DNA of 64,000 nt from Linanthus parryae (GCA_023055425.1 JALGPY010000003.1:64588991-64652990), one strand, 5' to 3'; shown: positions 52,641-63,294, counted from the first letter of the stretch. The notes: a model not told the origin generated them from the letters alone. Numbers and translations are program-made.

Positions 52641-54254
52641 CTATTCTCCTTCTTGAGAATCTGTATCACTAGTGTCACCAACAACCTCATCATCAAAGAG
52701 TTCAACTGTAGTCACTATCTCTGGAATGATTTTATTCAGTTTCTTCTTCTTAAGTTCTTTGATGAACATCCCTGAGTCTGAACTTTCAGCATTATCTTGT
52801 TCCTGATCTTCATCACCCTGCTCTTGAGCTACTTGTTTCCCTTTGTCCACCACCCCTACAGCCTCATCATGTGTTGTATGGTCATTGAACAAGTCCTTGG
52901 TTGAACCAGTTTCTTGGATCCCTCTGCATCCAGAGAGACTTCTTCCTTTACATGAAGCACATTGATGCTTTTGAAGATGCTTCAACCATATACCTGACTT
53001 GCTTGAACTCAGTCCAAACTCATGCTGATTTTCCTTCAATTCTTCCATATCCTTCTCCAGAAAATCAAGTCTCATTGCAAGGTATTGAGATTGAGTGTGT
53101 AGGTTTGAAGGAGGGGTCAATGCCTTGGGTATAGTAATCTTTTGGATTGTAACTCTTCCTTAGACAGTTCAGGGTACAGTTTCTAGTTACCTTCACTAGT
53201 TATCATAACCCCATTTCTCTCCAGTGCTTTTTCTTCAAGCACCAAACCCAATAGTAACATTATCTTCTCTTTCATTTGGGAACTCAAGGTGTTTAAAGAA
53301 GGAATAAAGGAGGTTGGCATATGGTAACGGATGATTTCTTTCTTTGGTCTGAGAAAAAAGTATGTGTCCGATCACAATTTGAGGAACATCAATCTCATAA
53401 CCACGCATGATCAAATACATCAAGTACAACACCCTGTCTGTAATCAATTATTCGGAGTTATCCTTAGGTACTACACATGTCATAAGAATAGTAAACAATA
53501 CTTTTGCTTCAACAGTTTGCACAAAGTGTGTTAACTATTTGGAGGAGGTAGACACATTTGATAAAAAGAACTCTTCCCTAGCCAATTTCAGTGCTTCAAT
53601 CTTGTTAGGGTAGTTTTCTTTGTTATACCTCTCCGGAAAACCAAAAACATTTTCAAATTCAGAGTGATCTAACTCCATATCAACACCAGCCACTTTGGTT
53701 TGGATCACTAGGCTTACAGTTTTAACTTGCTTCATATTCAGATAGAAAAACCTAGTGAGTCTGAGATATGCAACTTCTGGAGGGTTTAGGGTTTTCCAAA
53801 TAGCACTCTTCTTCAAAATCTTAATGGATTCCATATTCATGGATTTCAGCATATTGACACTAATCATGCTACAAAAAGCTACTGGTATGGAAGCAAAGCC
53901 ATCTAACAATTGTCCTCTAGCAACATTAGATACAAACCACTTGTTGTTAATGCCGGATTTCTTACCAGGGGAATGTGGCTTTTATGAGTAGATCTCCAAT
54001 TCTTTTCGAGTGCCTTTTTCTGGTTCTTCCTCAATAACCTTCCGTTCGCCTTTGTCTTCCTTTGTTGGCTTCTTCTTCTTTACCTTTTTAGGACTAGAAA
54101 CATGTTCATCTGGTTGCTTTTCTGGAGCTGACTTATAACTTGAGTCATCACTGAGTGTTTGAACTTCTTCCTCTACACTCTTCCTCTTCTTGTCATCAAC
54201 ATTCTTTGATACTCCAGCCATCTTGATTCTGTCAGACGTTCTTCTGGTGATCAT
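52641..54254 (-). pseudogene. SIRE-1 third ORF (env-like), broken
   Basis: One frame of about 538 codons with stops at 53982, 53535, about 53449 and 53235 and a short region in another frame near 53130-53230. The N-terminus is Lys/Glu-rich (VKKKKPTKEDKGERKVIEEE). The middle part is the conserved domain: LTRFFYLNMKQ, VAGVDMELDHSEFENVFGFP, then YLMYLIMRGYEIDVPQIVIGH. The C-terminus has a heptad-rich stretch (YLAMRLDFLEKDMEELKENQ) and acidic and Lys-rich tails. No signal peptide or membrane segment is visible. Its central Tyr-x2-Met motif matches the Athila third ORF. A TATA box lies about 298 bp upstream of the ATG. Confidence 0.75.
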
Positions 54255-54551
54255 TAGGGTTTGAGGGATTAGAAGAGAGAGGCATGAATGATACGTGAGA
54301 GAGAGAGAGAGAGAGGATAGGAGATAAGTACTGAAGAGTTTGAGTTTGAAAAGGAAACCAAAATATTTCCAAATCTTTTAAGATTGTGCAGAATTAGTGA
54401 GATTCAAATTTGTGTGAGTGTGTAACGTGAAAAGGGAAATAAAATAATACTAATCTAAAGGAAATAGGTTTTAAAAAGTCAAAAAAATATTGAGCAAATA
54501 TCTACAGAGATATCACCCAACATGGAAAGATCCAGTTTATTGACTGACCAG

Positions 54552-54679
54552 TATATAGACTTGATTTCAAGGCTTTGGAAAGGATTTCAAGGCCTTGAAA
54601 AGCTATACTACTGAAACAAATAACGTCAAGGCTTTGAAAAGATTTTCAAGACTTTGAAAATCAATTCAAAACTTTGAAA
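54552..54679 (-). promoter_or_regulatory. TATA box and 20-bp-phased palindromes upstream of the SIRE-1 third ORF
   Basis: Palindromes of the TTTCAAGGCCTTGAAA type are centred at 54572.5, 54592.5, 54631.5, 54651.5 and 54671.5: steps of 20, 39, 20 and 20 bp. On the minus strand CTATATACTGG (54552-54557) follows the last of them after about 7 bp. The ORF ATG is about 298 bp further on. This is a candidate internal promoter; there are no transcript data. Confidence 0.5.
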
Positions 54680-54709
54680 CATATAAAACTTACCTTGTAA
54701 CTTACCTAA

Positions 54710-55481
54710 TACTCCTCCCAAACCAAAGCTTTTTTATTTAGAATGCCAAGTTCTAGTCTCAGGGCTGAGAATCTATCCTCCGGAAATGGTTTAGTGATGA
54801 TAGCTGCCAATTTCATGTTAGTAGAAAAAATGTAAGAGTAACATCACCTTTCTCAGCATGATCGCTGATGAAGTGATGTCTAACATCTATGTGCTTAGTT
54901 CTTCAGTGCTGAACTGGATTCTTTGTGACAGATATTGCACTGGTGTTATCACATTTGATAGGTATATCTCTGAAATCAAATCCAAGATCTCTCATTTTGT
55001 TGATCTATCCACAACACTTGTGAGTAGAAAGCTCCAACTGCTATGTATTAAGCCTCTGCTGTTGATAGAGCTACAAAGTTCTGTTTCTTTGAATGCCACC
55101 TGATTAGTGATTTCCCAAGAAATTGGCAACACCCTGATTTTATTTTTCTATCCACTTTGTAGCCTGCAAAGTCAGCATCTGAATAACCACACAAAGAGAA
55201 ATTAGATTGTTTAGGATACCAAAGCCCTAACTCTTTGATACCATCGAGTTATCTAAAAATTCTTTTAACAGCAAACAAGTGTGATTCTTTTGGATCATCT
55301 TGAAATCTAGCACACAAGCAGACATTTTAAACATGATATCTGGTCTACTAGCTGTGAAATATAGCAATGATCCATTCATACATATGTATTTCTTCACATT
55401 GACACTCTTACCATTTTGATCTTTGTCTAAAGACAATCAGGAGCTCATAGGAATTTTTGCTACCTTGGACATAGACATATT
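54710..55481 (-). pseudogene. SIRE-1 RNase H, degraded
   Basis: Fragments of the RT thumb and RNase H are seen in changing frames: SVNVKKYICMNGSLLYFTASRPDIMF (55400-55330), then weak matches through about 54750. The acidic blocks are lost or altered. It follows RT directly. Confidence 0.6.
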
Positions 55482-56258
55482 TTACTTGTTTAACAAGTCC
55501 TTGGTGTACTTGTTCTGATGTAGAAAAAATCCTTTCCTCATTTGATGAATATGGAGTCCAAGAAAGAAATTGAGCTCTCCCATCAAACTCATTTCAAATT
55601 CCCTGCTCATAAGACTTGAGAAATCCTTGATAAGAGAGTCATTAGTAGCTCCAAAAAGAATGTCATCAACATATACTTGAAGTCCTAGAATATCTTTCTC
55701 ATGAGTCTTTATGAAAAGGGTTTTGTCTACAAGTCCTCTTTTGAAATCATTTTCAAGTAAAAACTTTGACAATATTTCATACCAAGCCCTTTGAGCTTGT
55801 TTCAAACCATAAAGAGCTTTGTCAAGTTTGTAAACATGATTTAGAAACTCATAATTTTCAAAACCTGGAGGTTGAGAAACATAAACTTCTTCTTGCAAAT
55901 AACCATTTAGAAATGCACACTTCACATCCATTTTAGAAAGCCTTATATTTTTGTGATATGCAAATGCAAGTAACATTCTAATTGCTTCTAACCTTGCAAC
56001 ACGAGCAAAAGTCTCCTCATAATGAATACCTTCTTCCTGGTTGTAGCCTTGAGCTACCAGTCTGGCTTTGTTTCTAATTACCTTAACATTCTCATCTTGC
56101 GTGTTTCTGAATACCCACCTGGTACCAATGACAGATTGGTCTTGAGGTGGAGGAATTAGATTTCCAACCTTGTTCCTATCAAATTCATTGAGTTCACTTT
56201 GTATTTCAATGATCAAGTCAGCTTCTTGTAATGCTTCTTTCACATTATTTGGATCCAT
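55482..56258 (-). pseudogene. SIRE-1 reverse transcriptase
   Basis: 258 codons open: [78 protein letters not shown] and [11 protein letters not shown] with both catalytic Asp. The domain itself is whole, but the frame is closed on both sides, so it is part of a dead polyprotein. The [11 protein letters not shown] form is typical of SIRE. Confidence 0.85.
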
Positions 56259-57420
56259 AAGGGACGCAAAAGCATTAAAGGCACACAGATTCTTTAACTC
56301 TGATATTGTTTGTGTACCAGTGGATGAATCAGATATAATTTTATCAGCTGGATGAGATGAGAGATATTTGAATCTTTTCCTTGGTTTCCATGATTCTGGT
56401 TCTTTAGGAATATTCTCAGGTGTTTGAGAACTTGAAGTAGTGGCTTGTCCACTATGATACTCTTGTTATTCTTTTTCAAGGCTTTGAGGCTCATTCAAGG
56501 CCTTGAAAAATCTTCTTGTTTTCCTGCAAGATTTCTTTAAAACCATTTGAAGGCTCTGCTTCATATTATGACTCATGCTTGTTCAAATCTAATTCTGCTA
56601 AACTTTCACTCAAAGAACCATCATAGCTTTCATCAAAAATAACATGAATACTTTCTTCAACAAGCTTGGTTCTATTGTTATAGATTCTATAAGGTTTGCT
56701 AGTCAGTAAATAACCAAGAAAAATACATTCATCACTCCTGGAAACAAACTTACCAAGATTTTCCTTACCATTCTTATGGACATAACAAGTGCAACCAAAT
56801 AGTCTGAAGTAAGAGATGTTTGGCTTTCTTCCTTGAAAAGTTCATAAGGAGTCGTATTTATTATAGGTGTGATCAAGCACTTGTTAAGTATATAGTTGGC
56901 AGTATTCACAGCTTCTGCACAGAATAATTTTGACAATTTGTTCTCCACAAGCATTGTTCTTGGCATGTATTCAAGAGTCCAGTTCTTTTTTTAAACAACA
57001 CCATTCTGTTGAGGAGTTCTAGGTGCAGAAAAGTTGTGAGAGATTCTATGCTTATCACAAAATAAATAAAACTCAAGTTGATCAAATTCTCTACCATGAT
57101 CACTTCTAATATAACAAATAGGCAGGTTTTTTATAGATTGAAGTTCTTACAAAGCTTTGGAATTCAGAAAGACCTTCAAATTTATTTCTAAGAAACATTA
57201 CCCAACTAAATCTAGAAAAATCATCAACAATAACTAACTTGTACTTCTTACCCTTTTGGAGTTGGAGTTCTCATTGGACCACATAGACCCATATGCAATA
57301 GTTCAATGGTTCTAGTAGTACTTACAAATTTATTTGGCTTGAATGAGCTTCTTATCTATTTACCTTGAGAACATGTTTTTTATACTTCTTCATATTTGGA
57401 CTTGATAGGGGGCAGACCTC
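56259..57420 (-). pseudogene. SIRE-1 integrase and linker
   Basis: Seen in several frames. HMGLCGPMRTP stands where the first catalytic Asp should be (D to G), IRSDHGREFDQLEF has the second Asp, and RTPQQNGVV is followed by a stop in place of the catalytic Glu. MPRTMLVENKLSKLFCAEAVNTANYILNKC continues the core C-terminus. The linker near 56470-56510 contains two palindromes 19 bp apart inside the coding frame. Confidence 0.7.
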
Positions 57421-58310
57421 TTACAAAGTCTTTAGAAACCAGCTTGTTCAAAGTATGTAAGCTAATGAGTCAAAGCTTTCTTTGCCAAAGCATTGAATTC
57501 TCATTCAAGGCCTTGAGACACTTCAGACTTTCTTATGAAACTTTGTTAGTGTGCAAAGTATAAACGTTATTTGAACTTGAGGCAGTGAGGATGCAAACTC
57601 CAGATTTCTCATTTTGCACCTCACATTTCTCTTTGTCAAAGATAACTTTGTAACCTTTTTCATATAACTGAGATACACTAAGCAGATTGAACTTCAAGCC
57701 ATAAACTAAATAAACATCAGAAATAGATTTTTTTAGAGTCTATACCAACTTTACCAATACCTAACATGTTGCATTTTCCTTTGTCATCAAGTGTGATTGA
57801 TCCTTCATATTGCACTTTCAGTTCTGAGAATAAAGATCTCTTGCCACCCATATGCCTGGAGCAACCACTATCCATAAAACATTTTTGTTCTTACTCTTGG
57901 TGACAGCCTGCAATTACCATTCACTGCCTTGCCCAACTGTTAGACCAAGTGTGAAATTTAGATTCATATTCAGGGTCAACCATGGTCTAACCCCTTTAGG
58001 AACACAAATCTGTCTAACTTGTCCTTTAATTTGAACTGAAAAAGTGTTCCTCCTTATGTGAGGGTCTCTTCTTCTAAAAGGATAAATCATTTTAACATGA
58101 AAATTTCTGTTGCAGTAATTGCATTTAGGAGAAATTTTGTTTCCAGCCTTCACAAATGTGTTTTGTTCTTTTTGGGAAAGTTTGGATTGTAGCCACTACT
58201 AGTTTTGTGAACAGACTTTAAACTTCCTCCAAGAATCAGGTTTATATTGTGTTCAGAGCGGCAAGTTTCGTAATAACTTTCTTAGATTCTTGAAGTTTCT
58301 CAGCTAGGGT
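57421..58310 (-). pseudogene. SIRE-1 protease and integrase N-terminal region
   Basis: The protease site DSGCSRHMGGK is encoded at 57875-57840. The pre-integrase part with LLSLSQLYEKGYKVIFDKEKC follows at about 57680-57600. Stops and frame changes are frequent. The CNYCNRNFHV-like stretch in the 58153-57914 frame may be a second knuckle remnant. Confidence 0.6.
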
Positions 58311-59767
58311 AGTCCTATGTTCCTCCAATTTATCAAATGATGTTTTAGAGCAACAACATTGTAACTCAAAATAGAGTTCTCAGTGACTACTTCCTTGACT
58401 TGAGTTTTCAAGGCTTTGAAACTGGTTTCCAAGGCCTTGAAATATCTATCAGGCTTCTTCTGAGAACTTTCGAGATTTTGATTTTGATAAAAAAGTTGCA
58501 AGTTTTCTTTTGATTTCTCATGAACCTGTTCTTTCAAAGCCCTGATTTATTTCCTATAGTACTCTTCATTTAAAATCATTGTTCTAAGATAGTCAGAGAG
58601 AACATCTGTTGGTTTTGAAATCAAACAAATTACCATTACCTTATTGTTCTTTTCAGAACTGTCATCATGCAGCCATAAGGAAAAGTTGTATTGTTCCTCT
58701 TCAGATTCATAATCGCTTGAGGAATCTAAGTCACTGCAAGATGCTATCATAGCTCTTTCCTCCTGTCATGGTCTTTCTTTTGAAATTGTTTTCTTTTCTT
58801 GTGTGGACAATCTCTGATCAAATGTCCTGTATCACCACACTCAAAGCATTCATTACTTTAGATTTATTAACACGGAAGAAGATTTACCTTTGTAGTCTTT
58901 GCTACTGGATGATTTGTGTTTATCCCTGCTGAGGTCTTTTTTTCCAAAGTTATTTTTCATCTTTAGAATTTTGGTCAAGGCTTTGGAAATGAGAGCAAAT
59001 GGATCTTCATCATCATCATCATCTTCTTCTTTTTCAAGGCTTTAATATGGTACAGTTTCTTTAGCCTTGAGAGCTAGATTCTTGACATTATCTGGTAGTC
59101 CTCCATCAACTTCATTCATGGAGATTTCATGAGTGAGCAGTTTTCCCTACAAGTCATCTAGTTGAAGTGATGATAGATCTTGATATTCTTCAATGACAGT
59201 AGTATTTCGTTCCCATTTGGCTTTGGAAGACTTCTCAAGATCTTCCTGACTTTTCTTCATTGGAAAAAGATTTTCACAAGGAGTCCATATTGTTTACAAT
59301 GTCAGTGAACCTCTTAAACATGTCCTTGAATGAATCATCTCCATTCATCTTAAATAGTTCGTACAGTCTAAGAAAATTGTTGATATTTGTCTGATTTACT
59401 TGACTGGTTCCTTCAACGGTTACCACCAATTTGTCCCATATCTCTTTAACAGTCTTGCAGCCTGAAATCCTGTTAAATTCATCTGCACTCAAAGCACAAT
59501 ATAAAAGATTCATAGCTCTGTAATTTTAGAATATTGTTCTAACTCAGAAGCAGAAAGTGAATCCTCTGTCTTGGGATTTCTGATCCCATCTTTCGTTGTG
59601 TAAAAAGTGTGAGGACCATTCTGAATGATAGTCCACAATTCAATATCTTGATCAATGATGAACATTTTCATCAGGGCTTCCCAGTGCACAAATTTTTCAC
59701 CACAAAATAGAGGAGGTCTGTAAGCAGCTTGTCCCTGAGAGAAACCACCATCACCTATAGTACTCAT
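58304..59767 (-). pseudogene. SIRE-1 gag
   Basis: Starts MSTIGDGGFSQGQAAYRPPLF at 59767; the ATG is chosen over one 48 bases upstream because the upstream residues include the primer binding site. FVHWEALMKMFIIDQDIELW and, after a frameshift near 59510, CALSADEFNRISGCKTVKEIWDKL and FLRLYELFKMNGDDSFKDMF are gag core. The zinc knuckle CFECGDTGHLIRDC is at 58848-58807. Near 58450-58390 the frame contains FKALETSFKALK, encoded by two palindromes 21 bp apart. Confidence 0.75.
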
Positions 59768-59802
59768 AATCACTAGATGGTTAAATTTATACAGTGATAC
59801 CA

Positions 59803-59814
59803 GCTCTGATACCA
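59803..59814 (-). other. Primer binding site of SIRE-1
   Basis: TGGTATCAGAGC on the minus strand, 2 nt after the LTR end GTCTTTCA. Confidence 0.85.
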
Positions 59815-59816
59815 AT

Positions 59817-60469
59817 TGAAAGACTGTAATATAGGTGCTAAAACAGGATCAATACTCTAGAAGGGGGGGGGGGGGGGTTGAATAGAGTATGGTAACTTTT
59901 TGCAGTTTATGCTAGAGGAGTGATTTCAAAGAAATTTGTGCACAAATGTAAGTATTTCAAAGCCTTGAAATGAGTTTTAAGTCATTGGAAAGAAAACAAA
60001 TGACAAATAAAAAGCCGAGAGTTTTCAAGTCCTTGAAATGCCTTTCACCCATGAACTGAAACCTGTTTTGTGCAGTTAATTTGACTAAGTAATGAACAAC
60101 AAAATGAATGCAAGAGAAACAGAGATTTATAGAGTTCAGTCCACTTGGACCCACGTCTCTACCTCATGCATTTTATCCCTGCAGGATTTTCAACTCAAAT
60201 CTTATTAATCAAAAGCTAAGCACTAGATCTCAAGCACAGAGAGTTCCCTTACTCTGTTAAAGCTTGTGGTTCTCACAAACCTATCTAGTACCTACTCTAG
60301 CTAACTAATTCAAAAATAATTCTCTGTTGTTCACTTGAAAAATTACGAGAACAAGAACTTAAGAAGTGTTATCTGAATAATATACAAATAGAGTTCAGAA
60401 AGAAGAACACTGAGACAGAGTGTAGAAGTGTGTATGCAGTGTCCTTTAGATGCTAGGATTGAGAGGAAT
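59817..60469 (-). repeat. 5' LTR of SIRE-1, left part
   Basis: Colinear with 51028-51645 of the 3' LTR, with a 15-base G run at 59863-59877 against 10 in the other copy. It is interrupted after GAGAGGAAT, where SIRE-2 begins; in the 3' LTR the same sequence continues without a break. Confidence 0.85.
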
Positions 60470-61774
60470 TGAAAGTGTGAGTATGAATATGTTAATGCAG
60501 CTAAGATACTGTAGAGGGGGGGGGGGTTGTTGAATAGAGTATGCCAATTTTTTCCAAAACTTGCTAAGAAGATGAAAATTTGTGCAAACCGTGAAGTTCA
60601 AGGCCTTGAAAACTAGTTCAATCCTTGAAGAAGATGCAGGCAGTATAAAGCAAGTATGCCTTTTCAAGGCCTTGAAAACAAGTTCAAACCCTTGAAAAAT
60701 AGACAGTTTTGTGTGCTGCAAAAACTAAGAAAATGAATGAACTGTAAATACAGAAGACAAGTGATTTATAGAGTTCAGTCCACTTGGACCTACGTACTAC
60801 CTCAGGGATTAGATCCCTGCAGGATTTTCAACTCAATTCTTATTAATCAAAAGCTAAGCCCTATAACTCAAGCCCAGAGAGTTCCCTTACTCTGTTACAG
60901 CTTGTGGTTTTCCCTAACCTGTCTAGTACCTGCTCTAGCTAACTGATTAACTAAGAATTCTCTATTGTTCACTTTGAAAAATCCTTGAGAATAGATGTAG
61001 AGATAATACAGAAATGATCTACGAATACAGCTCAATACAGAAGTACACTTAGAGTAGAAAAACTGCAGTGAAAATGCAGTGAACTTCTGTGGAATGGATT
61101 GAGAGTTTGATGTTCTTCTTTGGTGCTTTGTCAATCCTGAAACTTGTCTCTTGTTTTTTCCCGTTGAGTCTCGTGTATTGTGTCTCCAAAGTAAGCTCTA
61201 TTTAAACTATTTGAAGCTCTGCAAATCTTCCCAGATTTTCAGCAACAACTTCCTATTTTGTAGGGAACAGCTTTGACTCTCCTTAACAGCTTTCTCCAAC
61301 GGATAGTTGAGCACAATGTACAGAGATATTGTTGTGATCTCTTCCAAAAGCAATCTGAGAAGCTGTCATAAGTATCTGATTGATCACAGGATCAAAATAT
61401 TCATCTATTTCCAAAATCTGCACAACTTTAGTTTAGGAAACAATCCTGCAAATATTGGAAACAAAATTTCCTGCCTTATCATGGTCAAACAGATGATTTC
61501 TTATGCTCAAAACATGTTAGAACAATTTTTCTTTCATCATCCTATAACAGTGAATCAAACATATGGAAGAAAGAGAGTGAATCAACTCAGAGAGTTTGCA
61601 GAAAACTCCCCCTAAGAGTGTGCATACAGGTTAAGCAGTTTCAAGGCTTTGAATTCATTTTCAAGGCCTTGAAAATAGCTTTCAAGCCTCTGAGACTGAT
61701 TCAAGGCTTTGTAAGCTGGTTCAAGGCCTTGAAATAGCTGAGCTATTCCAAGTCTTGCACAAGCTGATCTTTCA
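60470..61774 (-). repeat. 3' LTR of SIRE-2
   Basis: 1305 bp, minus-strand start TGAAAGATCAGC and end CACACTTTCA. G run of 11 at 60516-60526. Palindromes are centred near 60603, 60623, 60669 and 60689 (pairs 20 bp apart), plus the ladder at 61640-61735. Confidence 0.85.
61638..61735. repeat. Ladder of five palindromes at 20-bp steps in SIRE-2 U3
   Basis: Variants of TTTCAAGGCCTTGAAA are centred at about 61646.5, 61666.5, 61687, 61706.5 and 61726.5. The two best members are TTTTCAAGGCCTTGAAAA and TTCAAGGCCTTGAA. They lie within 130 bp of the LTR start. Confidence 0.85.
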
Positions 61775-61789
61775 ATCTTCCCCTTGATG
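61775..61789 (-). other. Polypurine tract of SIRE-2
   Basis: ATCAAGGGGAAGAT on the minus strand, directly before the LTR. Confidence 0.75.
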
Positions 61790-62094
61790 AAAGACAAAAC
61801 CAAATTCTGTTTGATCCTTAGTCTCTGCAAAATAAACTGATTAGTTCACAATTTATAACACTATATTTCCAAAAAGATCCAACTTATTCAATAATACCAA
61901 CAAAAAATTAAGCAATTTCAGCAAATAGCAAAATAAACCTAGAAAGAAATAAAAACTAAACCTTGAATTTTCTCTCCCTTTTTTGACTTTCATCCAAAAA
62001 ATAGAAGATGTTGGATCAAGTGTCTGGAAATTTTTTGATAACTTTACGGAAAAACTTTGAAGAAAAGAGAATGGGGAAGAAAGAGTAGGCAAGA

Positions 62095-63294
62095 TTAAGG
62101 GGTTGGATCTTCATATTCATCCTGATCTCCTTCCTCTTTCTCATTGTCTTCTTCATCAGTCTTGTCCTGCTCTTCCTGTTCCTCTGCATTCCCACCAGCA
62201 ACAGTTGTTTCTTCAGTCTTGTCCTTTGCAGCAGCCTTTGGAGATTTCTTTTTCTTCTTCAATGTAATCAGCACTTCATCTGAGTCAGGGCTATTGGCTT
62301 CATCTTCTTCCTGTGATGCTTGTTCTGCTAGCTTCATTTCCCTTATCTGAAACTGGAGTAACTTCTTCCTGGTCTGAATGCTCACTAGGCAAATCGTTGC
62401 CAGAGTCTCCTTTCTTTGCACCTTCAGCATCCTCAGGAACATCAAGCAAATTCATGCTTCTGAATATGCTTTCCATCATGTACTTAACTTGCCCCATATC
62501 ACTTTCTAGTCCAAAAACAGTTGCTTTCACATCCTCCATGTCCAACTCCAAACCATCAAGTCTCTAATTGTATGTTGCCTGAGAATTCTGACTTGAAGGG
62601 GGAGTCAAGGTCTTGGGCTTTGGAAACTTCTTTGCACCTAGTTCTGCTTCAGTCAAGTCTGAGTAAAGTTTCCACACTTTCTCTTTGGTTTTCACCACTC
62701 CAATGTTCTCAAAGGCTTTCTCATTGAGTACTCCAAATGCAGATGTGACTGATTCCTCTCCAGTAGTTGGAATCTCAAAGTGTTCAAAGAACAAAGTGAG
62801 CAAGTTTGCATAGGGTTGAGGGTGAATCCTTTTTACTGGTAAGGCTAAAGAGCATGTGTTCAATCACTAGTTTTGGAAGATCAATCTCATAGCCATGCAT
62901 AACCAGATACATGATGTGCAGCATTCTCTCAGTCACCAATTCTCTAGAGTTCTCTCTGGGAAAGATACACCTATCCAGAATAGTATGAAGGACTTTGGCT
63001 TCAACATTCAACACAGAATGTGTTAACTGTTTTGCTGAGGTTGAGATGTTTGGAAGAAAGAACTCATCTTTGGCTAGCTTCATGGTTTCTGATTTTGGTG
63101 GATGGTTGCTAGTATCATACCTCTTTGGACACCCTAGCAAATTGGCAAACTCAGAGTGATCTAATTCAATTATTATCCCAGCAACTTTAGATTTGATCAC
63201 CAAATGTGCAGATCTCTTAACTTGGGTCAAGTTCAGGTAGAAGAGTCTGGTGAGTCTAGGGTAGGCTAATTCATTAGGATTCAGCATACACCAC
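62095..63294 (-). pseudogene. SIRE-2 third ORF (env-like), broken and truncated
   Basis: Frames 63287-62784, 62863-62564, 62551-62300 and 62445-62095 give successive parts, so there are frameshifts near 62830 and 62350 and a TAG at 62564. The conserved domain is better preserved than in SIRE-1: LTRLFYLNLTQ, VAGIIIELDHSEFANLLGCP, VLHTILDRCIFPREN and MLHIMYLVMHGYEIDLPKLVIEH. A coiled-coil-like stretch (MELDMEDVKATVFGLESDMG) and an acidic/Lys-rich tail follow. The N-terminal part is separated by the Tat-2 insertion at 63294/63295. No membrane segment is visible. Confidence 0.75.

Larger units (their letters stand above)
51028..60469 (-). mobile_element. SIRE-1: decayed Ty1/SIRE-type retrotransposon with third ORF
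   Basis: On the minus strand the order is 5' LTR (cut at 60469 by SIRE-2), primer binding site, gag, protease, integrase, RT, RNase H, palindrome array, third ORF, polypurine tract, 3' LTR (52181 to 51028). A third ORF between pol and the 3' LTR and the [11 protein letters not shown] box identify the SIRE/Maximus lineage. All ORFs carry stops or frameshifts. The flanking 5-mer on the left is TTCAC; the right part of the 5' LTR lies beyond SIRE-2, outside the window. Confidence 0.9.
60470..63294 (-). mobile_element. SIRE-2: 3' part of a second SIRE-type retrotransposon
   Basis: It has a complete 3' LTR (60470-61774), a polypurine tract and most of the third ORF on the minus strand. It is inserted in the 5' LTR of SIRE-1 after the 5-mer GGAAT. 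Its own third ORF is cut at 63294 by Tat-2, so the rest of the element lies beyond the window. The LTR shares its plan with SIRE-1 but is well diverged, so it is a different subfamily. Confidence 0.85.

Noticed and set aside
59803..59814. tRNA-like sequences next to LTRs
   Set aside because: These are primer binding sites complementary to tRNA 3' ends, not tRNA genes; no cloverleaf was found.
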